Of a DNA stretch of 23,050 nucleotides, positions 6,894 through 14,982 are shown piece after piece. This DNA is from JAFLCM01 sp046154665 (GTDB lineage: Bacteria > Planctomycetota > Phycisphaerae > Phycisphaerales > UBA1924). The notes beneath the pieces were generated by a model that ran no database searches, was not told where the DNA came from, and saw nothing but the letters and a program-made list of their open reading frames with translations. Positions within the stretch are counted from its first letter, which is position 1. Every line of letters begins with the position of its first letter. The stretch is taken from the NCBI GenBank assembly GCA_046154665.1, contig JBJXFG010000045.1, positions 1 to 23,050 of the forward strand, given 5' to 3'. Made by a program: the position numbers and the translations under genes.

Positions 6894-7703
6894 TCACTCC
6901 TCCGAAGGAATGTGGCACGTGTTCGGAATCCCGCGCTTGAAGAAGTACTGCTGGTGATAGTCCTCCGCCGACCAGAACGTCGGGGCCGTCACCACCTGCG
7001 TGGCGATGGGGCGCTTGTACTTCTTGCTGTCGGTCAGACGCTTGATCTCCGTCTCCGCCGCGGCCTTCTGCTCGGGCGAGTGGTAGAAGATCACGGTGCG
7101 GTACTGCGTGCCGTAGTCCGGCCCCTGGCGGTTGACCTGGGTGGGATCGTGGATCTTGAAGAACATCCCGACGAGCTTTTCGTACGAGATCACCGCCGGA
7201 TCAAACGTGATCTCGACGACCTCGGCGTGGTTCGTGTCACCCTCGCACACGTCCTTGTAGGTCGGCTTGCTGGTGGCACCGCCGGCGTAACCGACGCGCG
7301 TCGAAACAACGCCCTTGGTCGTGCGGAAGAACTCTTCGACGCCCCAGAAGCACCCGGCGCCGAAGGTGGCGAGTTGAGTCTTCGTCCCGACCGACGCGGG
7401 CGCGGCAGCAGGGGTTGTCGTGCTCGGGTTTGTCGTGGCAGGCGTCGTGGTGTTCGGCGTCATGGGCTGGCCCTGGGTGGTTTGAGGTTGCGCGTTGCTG
7501 GGCGTGGGGTTCGCCGCCGGTGCGTTGTTCGTGGGTGAGCCGCCGGGCTGCTGCGCTTGGGCGACCACCGGCACGGTGCGAGCGGCGGCCTTGACGGGCG
7601 GCTCCGACGAAGGTCCGTAGCCGCAGGCGAGCGCGGAAGCCGACGCGACCAGCACCGCGCCTAGGACAGAAACCGACTTGATGAGGGTTTTCATGGTGTT
7701 CAT
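6894..7703 (-). CDS. msrA: Exported peptide methionine sulfoxide reductase A
   Basis: 269 residues. MsrA reduces methionine-S-sulfoxide in proteins. The catalytic motif GAGCFWG is at about residues 114-120, with the conserved VGYAGG, HAEVVEITFDP, FFKIHDPT and DYGTQYRT segments following in the usual order. Unlike the common cytoplasmic form it has a signal peptide (residues 4 to about 27, ending ASALA before CGYG) and an 80-residue Thr/Pro/Asn-rich linker, so the enzyme acts outside the cytoplasm, tethered or soluble. One cysteine near the C-terminus (NTCHIP) could be a resolving residue. The first ATG (7701-7703) is preferred because GGAG precedes it by six bases; the second (7692-7694) is possible. 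It is divergent from the DUF2959 gene, with a 99-base shared promoter region. Confidence 0.92.
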   Translation of the reverse strand: MNTMKTLIKSVSVLGAVLVASASALACGYGPSSEPPVKAAARTVPVVAQAQQPGGSPTNNAPAANPTPSNAQPQTTQGQPMTPNTTTPATTNPSTTTPAAAPASVGTKTQLATFGAGCFWGVEEFFRTTKGVVSTRVGYAGGATSKPTYKDVCEGDTNHAEVVEITFDPAVISYEKLVGMFFKIHDPTQVNRQGPDYGTQYRTVIFYHSPEQKAAAETEIKRLTDSKKYKRPIATQVVTAPTFWSAEDYHQQYFFKRGIPNTCHIPSEE

Positions 7704-7802
7704 TGGATGCTCCGACAGCGGAGTTCGTCACAGGACGTCCGGCCGATGCGTCGCCACAGGCGCGACCTGCCCCAAGTGGTTCGGATATTGTTCCCCACTG
7801 CC

Positions 7803-8501
7803 ATGAACCACGCCACCAAACCAACCCGGACGATGCTCCTCACCGTCGGCTGCTGCTTCGCCGCCGCTCTTTGCCCCGCCGCGCTGACCGGCTGCGCCTC
7901 CACCACCATCGCCGCCAAGGAAGCCCTCGGCTACGCCAAGCGTGAGCAGCTCGTCGACCGCGTCGAAGACGCCCGCGACGCCCAGGGCCAGGCCAAGCAG
8001 CAGTTCGCCTCCGCGCTCGAAGAGTTCCTCAGCGTCACCGGAGTCGGCGGCTCGGCATCCACCAAAGAACTCGAGACCAAGTACGCCAAACTCAAGGACG
8101 CCCTCGCCGCCAGCGAGAAACGCGCCGGTGCCGTGCGCTCCCGCATCACCGACACAAGAAACGTCGCCGACGCGCTGTTCAAGGAATGGAACAAGGAACT
8201 CAGCCAGTATTCGAATGCCTCGATGCGCTCCTCAAGTGAGCTTCAGTTGAACGAAACCAAGCGTCAGTACGAACGGCTCATCGGCACGATGGACGACGCC
8301 GCGGCGAAGATGGACCCCGTCCTCAGCGTGTTCCGCGATCAGGTGCTGTTTCTGAAGCACAACCTCAACGCCCGCGCCATCGCCGGCCTGCAGGGCGTGA
8401 GCGACACGCTGAGCGCCGATGTGGCGGCGCTGGTGAAGGACATGGAAGCAAGCATCGCCGAGGCGGATGCGTTCATTGCGGCGATGCAGCTGGGAAATTA
8501 G
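7803..8501 (+). CDS. DUF2959 family lipoprotein
   Basis: 232 residues from ATG 7803. The signal peptide ends in lipobox LTGC, with the lipidated Cys at about residue 31. The mature part is almost entirely helical and charged, with heptad-like spacing (YAKREQLVDRVEDARDAQ, then ELETKYAKLKDALAASEKRAG). It fits DUF2959, a family of predicted periplasmic coiled-coil lipoproteins of unknown role. The conserved segments VEDARDAQ, QFASALEEF and LKHNLNARAIAGL are visible. An upstream extension to 7707 lacks support. Its last 29 bases overlap, tail to tail, the lipoprotein gene on the other strand. No Shine-Dalgarno motif is clear. Confidence 0.85.
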   Translation: MNHATKPTRTMLLTVGCCFAAALCPAALTGCASTTIAAKEALGYAKREQLVDRVEDARDAQGQAKQQFASALEEFLSVTGVGGSASTKELETKYAKLKDALAASEKRAGAVRSRITDTRNVADALFKEWNKELSQYSNASMRSSSELQLNETKRQYERLIGTMDDAAAKMDPVLSVFRDQVLFLKHNLNARAIAGLQGVSDTLSADVAALVKDMEASIAEADAFIAAMQLGN

Positions 8502-8952
8502 GAGCCTCTGCTTCTCCTCTCGCTGGCTTTGTGCTCCCGTCCGATCTCAGGCGAATGACGTAGACCATGACGTCCTTCGTGGCGTCTGCCGAGATTTCCG
8601 AGTTTCGTTTCTTCGGATCAAGCGCCCAGTACTGCTCTTGTCCGGCTAGATTGAAGTCCGAATGCAGGGAGTAGCCGGCCATTTCCAGCACATGAGCCCG
8701 GATCGGACGGCCCTTCTCGACTCGGGTCCACGCCAAACCCTCCGAGTTGGTTCGCACCCGGATCGGTCCAGGTGGAAAGGGATTCAAGACGTACCCCTGC
8801 CGAACCTCGATCAAAGCGCCTTCAAGCGGCGCATTGGTTCGCTGGTCACGCACGTCGAATCCTACAGTACGACGAGCGCAGCCGTTCGCGGCTGCGAGGC
8901 CCATCAAGAGCGCAGGAACTAGAATCTGTGTTGCTGAGGATCGATTGGACAA
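8473..8952 (-). CDS. Small exported protein, probable lipoprotein
   Basis: 159 residues. A hydrophobic N-terminus ends in ANGC (Cys at about residue 25), a weak lipobox. The mature part begins VGFDVRDQRTNAPLEGALIEVRQG and continues with a -RVRTNSEGLAWTRV- stretch, the pattern of a carboxypeptidase-regulatory-like or transthyretin-like beta sandwich (a plug of the form 'domain of new substituents, then added properties'). The C-terminal 25 residues are Ala/Pro/Ser-rich. I do not recognise a specific family. The stop lies inside the 3' end of the DUF2959 gene (29-base convergent overlap). Confidence 0.65.
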   Translation of the reverse strand: MSNRSSATQILVPALLMGLAAANGCARRTVGFDVRDQRTNAPLEGALIEVRQGYVLNPFPPGPIRVRTNSEGLAWTRVEKGRPIRAHVLEMAGYSLHSDFNLAGQEQYWALDPKKRNSEISADATKDVMVYVIRLRSDGSTKPARGEAEAPNFPAASPQ

Positions 8953-9008
8953 AGGCTCTCAAACAGTCAGAACACCAAGTGCGAGCGCCGAGCGAACGCG
9001 CAGCGATC

Positions 9009-9593
9009 TCATTTCCCCCGATACTCAAACTCCTGCCCGCCGATGGAAGCCTCGAGCATCGCCCCCGAGATCGGCAGGGCAAAGACCGCCACGCCTTCGC
9101 GGTAGTCGTTGGTTGCGGCGCTGCCCGAGTCGGCCCAGACCGCCGAGGCGTTGCCGCTGAACTTCAGGCGGCCGTACTTGAAGTCGTTGAACGCCGAAGG
9201 CGTCTGGAAGAACACGACCTGGCTGAACGACTGCCCGCCCAGCTGGGCCCCGACGGTCACCTGGCTGACCTCGGCGAAGCCGACGTGGGTGCCACGTTCG
9301 TAGACCACCCCGCCCTCGCCGTGGGCCGCGCCCAGGCCCGCGCCGCCTTTGGTGATCTTCGGAAACACCGCGTAGGCGTGCGCCTGGTCGAAGAAGCGCG
9401 TCAGCCCCGAGTCTCGGAGTTTGAACCGAGACACGGTGCTCTCGGCGGCGTTGACGTAATGGTCCGCGTTGCTGGTGGCCCCGCCGGAGTCACGGTACGT
9501 CGAGCAGCCGACGAGGGCCGTCGCCGCGGCCGCGGCCACGAAGAGAGCCGCCACAGAGTTCACAACGCCGCGATGAGAGGTCTGAATCTGCAT
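9009..9593 (-). CDS. SYLF-domain (Ysc84-like) lipoprotein
   Basis: 194 residues from ATG 9591-9593, with AAAGGA about ten bases upstream. A signal peptide ends in lipobox LVGC (Cys about residue 30). The mature region contains the SYLF/Ysc84 signatures AYAVFPKITKGGAGLGAAHG-type, GGVVYERG, VTVGAQLGGQSFSQVVFF and YREGVAVFALPISGAMLEASIGGQ. In eukaryotes the domain binds lipids and actin; in bacteria these are small envelope lipoproteins of unknown role. The family is complete here and the length is typical. A longer frame to 9683 would put 30 polar residues before the signal peptide and is rejected. Confidence 0.9.
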   Translation of the reverse strand: MQIQTSHRGVVNSVAALFVAAAAATALVGCSTYRDSGGATSNADHYVNAAESTVSRFKLRDSGLTRFFDQAHAYAVFPKITKGGAGLGAAHGEGGVVYERGTHVGFAEVSQVTVGAQLGGQSFSQVVFFQTPSAFNDFKYGRLKFSGNASAVWADSGSAATNDYREGVAVFALPISGAMLEASIGGQEFEYRGK

Positions 9594-9761
9594 GTCTGAT
9601 CGGTCCTTTGTTTGAGAGAGCAGGCGAGCAACCGACGTGCCCGCGCTCGGTGCATTCTCGCACATTCTCTCGCCGCAGGCCAATCAGCGTCAAGTCGTTG
9701 CCAGCACGGGCCGGCAGAGACGCCTCATACTCAATCCAGGTGATTCCCGGGCACCCGGTCT

Positions 9762-9846
9762 TCGTGCGCTGGCCATCGCTTGCGCTTCGGGTTCGTGAGA
9801 GGCCGGTCGCCACGAACCCGAAGCGCAAGCGAGGGCAGGCGCACGA
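9762..9846. repeat. Perfect 22-bp inverted repeat in gene-free stretch
   Basis: Arms 9776-9797 and 9811-9832 are exact complements (core GCTTGCGCTTCGGGTTCG), with a 13-base loop. The pairing resumes outside at 9762-9769 with 9839-9846. There is no T-tract. The gene-free region 9594-9955 also holds a 7-bp stem at 9904-9924; nothing else is evident there. The core matches a type of short repeat that I associate with planctomycete genomes. Confidence 0.85.
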
Positions 9847-9955
9847 CAACCCCAAGCCCGGATTTCACCCGGAATGCGTACAAGTCGTTCGGCGCGAAGT
9901 GACGCATCAGTCTGAGCCTGATGCTCAGCGAACCGGTCTCGCGCAAAGCCCCGAC

Positions 9956-10864
9956 TCAGCCTGTTCGAACGGAGGCTTGGGACACACTGGTTGGAGCCCG
10001 CTTCAAGCGTCGGTACGCCGCCAGACTCAGGGAGATCGACAGCAAATACAGCCCGGCCAACGCCGAGAGTGTCAGCCACACATCGCGCACCATGGCCACC
10101 ACCAGCAGCCCCACGCCGACCATCAGCAGCGGCACGTGCTTGCGCCGTACCCGGGCCTGCTTGAGCGCGTACATCGGCACCCGGCTGATCATCAGCCACG
10201 CGATCACAAACGTGTTCAGCACCACCGCCCATGTGGGCAGCGCGTAGGTGATGATCCGCGATTGATCGAGCATCGGCGGCACCAGCACGCACGCCGCCGC
10301 CGCGGGCGTGGGCATGCCGGTGAAGAACTTGCTGAGGGCCGCCGGGGCCTGAGCGGCATGCGTCGGTGCCGCCCCCGACCTCGGCGCGGCGGTGAACCGC
10401 GCCAGCCGCAGCGCCGCACACAGCACAAACACCAGCAGCGCGCCCAGTTTGAAAGCGGGGTCGACGCCCGGCGCCTTGCCCATCCACTGGTGCAGCAGCA
10501 GCGCCGGGGCCACGCCGAAGCACACGAGATCGGACAGCGAATCGAGCACCGCGCCGAAGGGGGTCTGGGCCTTGAGAAGCCGGGCCGCCAAGCCGTCGAA
10601 CGTGTCGAACACCGCCGAGAGCGCAATGGCGAACAGCGCGCGATCAAAGTCACCCTGCATCGCGAAGTGGATCGACGCCAGCCCGGCGCACAGGCTGGTC
10701 GTGGTGATCGCACTGGGCACGATCTGCCGGAACGGCACGATCCGCTTCGCCCCCGCACGACGGGAACGACGCTGGAATCCAGCGTATTTCAGCCGCGGCG
10801 GGCGCGACCCCGAGCCCAGCCCGCGCGCCGCGGCATCGTCGGAAGAAGGTACGGGATCGTTCAC
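9956..10864 (-). CDS. pssA: CDP-diacylglycerol-serine O-phosphatidyltransferase
   Basis: 302 residues, starting at GTG 10862-10864 with GGAGG six bases upstream inside the psd 3' end. The enzyme is an integral membrane protein that joins serine to CDP-diacylglycerol to give phosphatidylserine. The CDP-alcohol phosphotransferase signature DG-x2-AR-x8-G-x3-D-x3-D is complete: D90, G91, A94, R95, G104, D108, D112. About eight hydrophobic segments follow a 45-residue cytoplasmic N-terminus rich in Arg and Ser. The start overlaps the psd stop by four bases (GTGA), so the two steps of phosphatidylethanolamine synthesis are translationally coupled. The gene order is psd then pssA. Confidence 0.93.
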   Translation of the reverse strand: MNDPVPSSDDAAARGLGSGSRPPRLKYAGFQRRSRRAGAKRIVPFRQIVPSAITTTSLCAGLASIHFAMQGDFDRALFAIALSAVFDTFDGLAARLLKAQTPFGAVLDSLSDLVCFGVAPALLLHQWMGKAPGVDPAFKLGALLVFVLCAALRLARFTAAPRSGAAPTHAAQAPAALSKFFTGMPTPAAAACVLVPPMLDQSRIITYALPTWAVVLNTFVIAWLMISRVPMYALKQARVRRKHVPLLMVGVGLLVVAMVRDVWLTLSALAGLYLLSISLSLAAYRRLKRAPTSVSQASVRTG

Positions 10865-11649
10865 GCCGCCCCTCCGGCCCCGGGCAGCGTGCCGAGAACC
10901 GTCGACCCAGCGACAGTCTTATCGCCCAGCGTTGCGCGAAGAACAAACCCTTCGGGCACATACAGGTCCACGCGCGAGCCGAAGCGGATGAGCCCGTAGC
11001 GCTCGCCCGCGCGAAGCGTCGAGCCCTCATCGACTTTCACGACAATCCGCCGTGCGACGAGCCCGGCGATCTGCACCATCGCGATGGTCCGCCCGTCGTC
11101 GAGTTCCAGCGCGTGCGAGCAGCGCTCGTTCAGTTCGCTCGACTTGTCAAAGCTCGCGTTGAAGAACGCCCCGGGGTGGTACGCGATCCGCGCCACCCGC
11201 GCCTTCGCCGGCGAACGATTCACGTGAACGTTGAACACGTTCATGAAGATGCTCAGCTTGGTCATGCCGTGCGTCTGCTCGGGCGCGAGCCCGAGCTCCG
11301 CGGGTGGCACCCCCGGCTCGACCTTGATCAGCACCCCATCGGCGGGGCAGATGATCGCCCCCGGCTCGCTCGGGACCGCCCGCTCGGGATCACGAAAAAA
11401 CCACAAGCACCACAGCGTCAGCAGCAGCCCCACCACGCCGACCACCGCCCCGGCGATCGGGTGAAGCCACCACGCGCCCGCGCCCAGCACCAACGTGCCG
11501 ATCACGAACAGCGCCACCATCCCCCACCCGTCACGGGCGATGATCGGGTGTCGACCCGAATACGGCTTGCCGCGCGCATAGCTCGGGACGGCGTGGCCCC
11601 GCCCCCCAGGGGGCGCGGCGACGGGCGGAGAAGCGGTCAGGGCGGTCAT
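10861..11649 (-). CDS. psd: Phosphatidylserine decarboxylase, short PSD-A type
   Basis: 262 residues from ATG 11647-11649 (a TTG nine bases upstream is less likely). It decarboxylates phosphatidylserine to phosphatidylethanolamine at the inner membrane. The N-terminal 40 residues are polar and Pro-rich. Two hydrophobic segments follow (about 42-82), then FFRDPER, CPADG (101-105), FMNVFNVHVNR (135-145, with the conserved His142) and RFGSRVD (222-228). The proenzyme is expected to cleave at G224-S225 to make the pyruvoyl group, as in the GSR-type short decarboxylases. It is first in a two-gene operon with pssA. No Shine-Dalgarno motif is seen. Confidence 0.93.
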   Translation of the reverse strand: MTALTASPPVAAPPGGRGHAVPSYARGKPYSGRHPIIARDGWGMVALFVIGTLVLGAGAWWLHPIAGAVVGVVGLLLTLWCLWFFRDPERAVPSEPGAIICPADGVLIKVEPGVPPAELGLAPEQTHGMTKLSIFMNVFNVHVNRSPAKARVARIAYHPGAFFNASFDKSSELNERCSHALELDDGRTIAMVQIAGLVARRIVVKVDEGSTLRAGERYGLIRFGSRVDLYVPEGFVLRATLGDKTVAGSTVLGTLPGAGGAA

Positions 11650-11788
11650 GTGACACAATCGTAGCGAAGCACGTTCGCGCGAGGCTGGGACGCTGTGTGG
11701 ACCACCGGCGAGCGGGGCAAGGGCCGAGCATCGCCCGTATCATCCCAGCCCGCGACTCCGCACCGCGACCGCCCCGTTCCGGGCGTCG

Positions 11789-13147
11789 ATGTCACCGCAA
11801 TCCATGGCGTATCTCATCCTGCTGCTGGCCATCGGGATCAACTTCGTGCTCGCCATGAGCGAGATCGCGCTGGTGTCGTCACGCCGTGTCCGGCTCGAAG
11901 GCCGGGCCGCCAAGGGCAGCGGCGGAGCCACGATCGCACTGAAGCTGATGGAGCACCCGACCCGCTTCCTCTCGGTCATCCAGGCCGGCATCACCCTGGT
12001 CGGCATCTTCCAGGGAGCCTATGGCGAGCGTTCAATCTCCAGCGACATCGCCGAGTGGATCCGGGACAACTACCCCTACCTCGCCAGCTACGCCGAACTC
12101 ATCTCCATCGTCGCCGTGGTGCTGATGATCGGGTTCATGTCGCTGGTCTTCGGCGAACTGGTGCCCAAGCGCCTGGCGATGGCGCACCCGGAAGCCATCG
12201 CGTGCTTTGTCGCGCGGCCGATCAAGTGGCTCAGCGTCGCCGTGGCCCCGCTGGTTTCGCTGCTGGCGTTCTCGACGAACCTGGTGCTCAAGATCCTCGG
12301 CGTGAACGCCGCGAACCAGACCGCCGTGACAGCGGAGGAGATCCGCGGCGTCATCGCCCAGGGCACCGAAGAGGGCCTCATCCACGAGAAGGAACAGGAA
12401 CTCGTCGAGCGCGTGTTCCAACTCGGCGACCTGTCGGTGACATCGCTCATGGTGCCGCGGACCGAGATCACCTGGCTGCGGATCGATCTTTCCGCCGCGG
12501 AAGTCTCGAGAATCATCGAAGAATCCGCCCGCTCGCACTACCCCATCTTCGAGGGCGAACTCGAGCACCCCGTCGGCGTGGTCCACGTGAAAGACCTCGC
12601 GGCGGCGGCCCTGCGCGGCAGCCTGACGCTGCGCTCGCTCATGGTCCCGCCGCTGTTCATCCCGGAGTCGATGTCCGTGCTGCGGGTGATGGAAGAGTTT
12701 GCCAAGCGGCGCTCGCACATCGCCTTCGTGCTCGACGAGTACGGCGGGCTCGCCGGGCTCATCACCTTCAACGACATCGTCGAGAGCGTGATGGGCCGCG
12801 CCACCTCGCGCCGCGCGTCCACCGTCGAGGACGAGCCCGAGGAAACCCGGCGCGACGACGGCTCACTGCTGCTCGACGGCCTGCTGCCGATTGCGCGGGT
12901 GCGCGAGATCGTCGAAACCGAGGACCTCCCAAAGCAAGATGCCGGCTACAAGACCCTCGCGGGCCTGCTGATGACCAACCTCGGCAAGGTGCCCCGCGCC
13001 GGCGATAAATGGGTCTGGGGCCCCCACCGCTTCGAGGTGATGGACATGGACGGGCGGCGCGTGGACAAGGTGTTGTATGTGCGCGAGGCAACGCGGAGCG
13101 ACGCTGAGTCAGCTCGCGGAGCTTCGAACGAGACTTCGGGCACGTAG
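11789..13147 (+). CDS. CNNM/CorC (hemolysin C) family membrane protein
   Basis: 452 residues. The domain order is a CNNM membrane domain (about residues 1-180, three to four hydrophobic segments, including SEIALVSSR and the conserved GELVPKRLA), a pair of CBS domains (about 205-330, starting MVPRTEITWL and ending AFVLDEYGGLAGLITFNDI), and a CorC_HlyC domain (about 350-440, including DGLLPIARV and AGLLMTNLG). Members of this family are linked to magnesium or cobalt efflux and metal homeostasis; the old hemolysin label is not a function. The start at 11789 is chosen for closeness to the first hydrophobic segment; ATG 11804 is also possible. It is monocistronic, and the repeat element copy B lies after it. 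Confidence 0.9.
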   Translation: MSPQSMAYLILLLAIGINFVLAMSEIALVSSRRVRLEGRAAKGSGGATIALKLMEHPTRFLSVIQAGITLVGIFQGAYGERSISSDIAEWIRDNYPYLASYAELISIVAVVLMIGFMSLVFGELVPKRLAMAHPEAIACFVARPIKWLSVAVAPLVSLLAFSTNLVLKILGVNAANQTAVTAEEIRGVIAQGTEEGLIHEKEQELVERVFQLGDLSVTSLMVPRTEITWLRIDLSAAEVSRIIEESARSHYPIFEGELEHPVGVVHVKDLAAAALRGSLTLRSLMVPPLFIPESMSVLRVMEEFAKRRSHIAFVLDEYGGLAGLITFNDIVESVMGRATSRRASTVEDEPEETRRDDGSLLLDGLLPIARVREIVETEDLPKQDAGYKTLAGLLMTNLGKVPRAGDKWVWGPHRFEVMDMDGRRVDKVLYVREATRSDAESARGASNETSGT

Positions 13148-13194
13148 CCGAAGTGCCTCACAGTCCAGCCCTTTGTCGCGCGCTGGTCAATGGA

Positions 13195-13393
13195 AGCCCG
13201 CGAAGCGGGCTGGCGATGGTTGCCAGACGCGGAGCGTCTGGCAGGTCGGTTGCGTGAGATTGCGCCCGTGAAACGGGCGCGCGTTGCAGAAAAGCGCTTC
13301 ATCGCCCGCCCGTTCCACGGGCGGAGCCTCGGTGATCACCTTCGACCAGCGGCTGCGCCGCTGGCAACCATCTCGAGCCCGCTTCGCGGGCTC
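13195..13393. repeat. Double-hairpin inverted-repeat element, copy B
   Basis: Six stem-loops in 200 bp, each with a 7-10 bp stem and a three-base loop: 13195-13211 (GAA), 13221-13243 (GGA), 13262-13280 (GAA), 13306-13324 (TCC), 13346-13364 (TGC) and 13375-13393 (TTC). The left and right ends are complementary modules sharing GATGGTTGCCAG. It fills the space between the convergent CNNM gene and accD (13148-13426), where no gene is supported. Against copy A the outer pair of hairpin 1 changes from G-C to A-T on both sides, which keeps the pairing. Confidence 0.85.
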
Positions 13394-13426
13394 TGGAGTG
13401 CCAAGGCAACCACAGGCCGCAGCCGC

Positions 13427-14299
13427 TCACTTCCCACAATAGTCAATCACCCGAGCGATCTCATTGCGAAGCTCGTGCCGGTGGACCACGCGGTCGATCA
13501 TGCCCGCCTTGACCAGGAACTCGGAGGTCTGGAACCCCTCGGGCAGCTCTTGCCGGATGGTCTGCTGGATCACCCGCGGCCCGGCAAACCCGATCAGCGC
13601 CTTGGGCTCGGCGAAGATCACGTCGCCCAGCATCGCGAACGAGGCCGACACGCCGCCGGTCGTCGGGTCGGTCAGCACGCTGATGAACAGCCCGCCCGCG
13701 TCGGCATGTCGCCCCAGCGCCGCCGATGTCTTGGCCATCTGCATCAGCGAGTAACCGGACTCCTGCATGCGGGCACCGCCGGAGCACGAAACGATCACCA
13801 GCGGCAGGTTCTCCTCGGTGGCGTGCTCGATCGCCCGCGTCAGCTTCTCACCGACAACGCTCGAGAGCGTGCCCATGAAGAACGTCAGGTCGAGGCACCC
13901 GAGCATCGCCGGGCGGCCCTTGATGAAGCATTTGCCCGTCTGCACGCCCTCGCGCTGCCCGGTGCGCTTCTGCTCGGCGGCGAGTCGGTCCTTGTACGCC
14001 TTCACATCGACGAAGCCCAGCGGGTCAGTGGTCACGAGCCCGGTGAACATGGGCTCGAACGAGCCCTCGTCGGCGAGCTGCTTGACGCGCTCGACCGCTG
14101 CGATGCGGAAGTGGTGCGGACACTCCGGGCAGACGTGCTTGTTGGCCTCCATCTGCTTGCGATAGATCATCGCCGAGCAGGAGGGGCAGCGCAGCCACAG
14201 CCCTTCGGGGATGCGGTTCTGGCGCTCGGAGGCACCGGGCCCCCCGGGAGCTGTGCCCTGCACTTGAACGGGGTTTGTACGGCCTGAGAGTTGGGTCAT
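13427..14299 (-). CDS. accD: Acetyl-CoA carboxylase carboxyltransferase beta subunit
   Basis: 290 residues from ATG 14297-14299. With AccA it moves the carboxyl group from biotin carrier protein to acetyl-CoA, making malonyl-CoA for fatty acid synthesis. The N-terminal zinc ribbon is visible: C38-x2-C41 and C57-x2-C60 (RCPSC and VCPEC). The usual Gly after the fourth Cys is Pro here. The crotonase-fold body follows, with SCSGGARMQES (oxyanion region), TDPTTGGVSASFA and IGFAGPRVIQQT. The C-terminus ends shortly after the last helix, as in most short AccD proteins. A longer frame to 14545 adds 82 low-complexity residues and is not supported. The 332 bases upstream to 14631 hold a GC-rich hairpin but no gene. 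Confidence 0.95.
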   Translation of the reverse strand: MTQLSGRTNPVQVQGTAPGGPGASERQNRIPEGLWLRCPSCSAMIYRKQMEANKHVCPECPHHFRIAAVERVKQLADEGSFEPMFTGLVTTDPLGFVDVKAYKDRLAAEQKRTGQREGVQTGKCFIKGRPAMLGCLDLTFFMGTLSSVVGEKLTRAIEHATEENLPLVIVSCSGGARMQESGYSLMQMAKTSAALGRHADAGGLFISVLTDPTTGGVSASFAMLGDVIFAEPKALIGFAGPRVIQQTIRQELPEGFQTSEFLVKAGMIDRVVHRHELRNEIARVIDYCGK

Positions 14300-14434
14300 G
14301 GGCCGAGGAAAGAATACCAGATTGAGGCGATGGGGGGTTGGCTTCGGTTCCGCCGCACCCTTCGTTGAGCCCGGCCTATTGTTCGCCTGATGTCGACCAC
14401 TGCCTAACGACAACCCGCGGCCGAGGCTTGCTTT

Positions 14435-14455
14435 GGCCCGCTCCATGAGCGGGCC
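14435..14455. repeat. Nine-base-pair hairpin in accD upstream region
   Basis: GGCCCGCTC (14435-14443), loop CAT, GAGCGGGCC (14447-14455). There is no T-tract on either side, so it is not a classic terminator. It lies in the 332-base gap between divergent accD and the RNHCP gene, where promoters for both are expected. A second GC-rich complementary pair (CGCGCGCC with GGCGCGCG) follows within about 60 bases. Confidence 0.7.
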
Positions 14456-14631
14456 GAGGCGAACCAGTCCAACAGTTCGCGCGCCCGGTGCAAGCCGTGG
14501 CGCGCGGGCGAGTTTCGCGCTGCGGCGTTGTCCCTCTCGCGTCACCCCATCAACTTCTTCGTCCCAAGACTTGACGCCCCTCGGCGCTGATCGCGTTTGC
14601 CGCGCTCACGCCACGCGAGACCCATCTTCCC

Positions 14632-14982
14632 ATGTCGCATCGCTCCCGCCCCGACGAGCAGGAATTCACCTGCATCCGCTGCAAGGCCCGCATCACTTCC
14701 GAGACCTTTGGCACCCGACACCGCAACCACTGCCCCGTGTGTCTGTGGTCACGACACCTCGACGAACAGCCCGGCGACCGCGCCTGCCCGTGCCGACAGC
14801 CCATGGAACCCATCTCAATCGAAGTTCGCCGCGACGGCGAATGGGCCATCGTCCATCGCTGCGGCGGGTGCGGCGTGCTGCGCACCAACCGCATCGCCGG
14901 GGATGACCAGACGATGGCGCTGCTCGCGCTGGCGCTGCGGCCGATCGCGAACCCGGCGTTCCCGCTCGATCAGTTCGGCTGA
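14632..14982 (+). CDS. RNHCP-domain zinc-binding protein
   Basis: 116 residues. The family signature RNHCPVCLWS (residues 31-40) is present, along with the flanking FTCIRCKARI, DEQPGDR and HRCGGCGVLRTNRIAGDD segments. Cysteine pairs are at C14/C17, C34/C37, C52/C54 and C77/C80, which suggests two zinc sites. RNHCP proteins are small and cytoplasmic, of unknown role, often suspected to act on nucleic acids because of their zinc ribbons. The 3' end overlaps the membrane protein gene on the opposite strand by 13 bases. No Shine-Dalgarno motif is clear. Confidence 0.85.
   Translation: MSHRSRPDEQEFTCIRCKARITSETFGTRHRNHCPVCLWSRHLDEQPGDRACPCRQPMEPISIEVRRDGEWAIVHRCGGCGVLRTNRIAGDDQTMALLALALRPIANPAFPLDQFG

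Noticed and set aside
9608..10999. Long plus-strand open frame of 463 residues
   Set aside because: It runs across the inverted repeat and antisense to pssA and psd; its composition is Arg/Gln/His-rich without any motif.
11650..11658. TTG start of psd three codons upstream
   Set aside because: ATG at 11647-11649 gives a normal length, and neither has a good ribosome binding site.
11695..13008. Plus-strand frame of 437 residues overlapping the CNNM gene
   Set aside because: Same strand as the CNNM gene but another frame, Arg/Pro/His-rich; the CNNM frame has membrane spans and CBS domains.
14300..14545. 82-residue N-terminal extension of accD
   Set aside because: It is low-complexity, precedes the zinc ribbon by far, and AccD of normal length starts at 14299.
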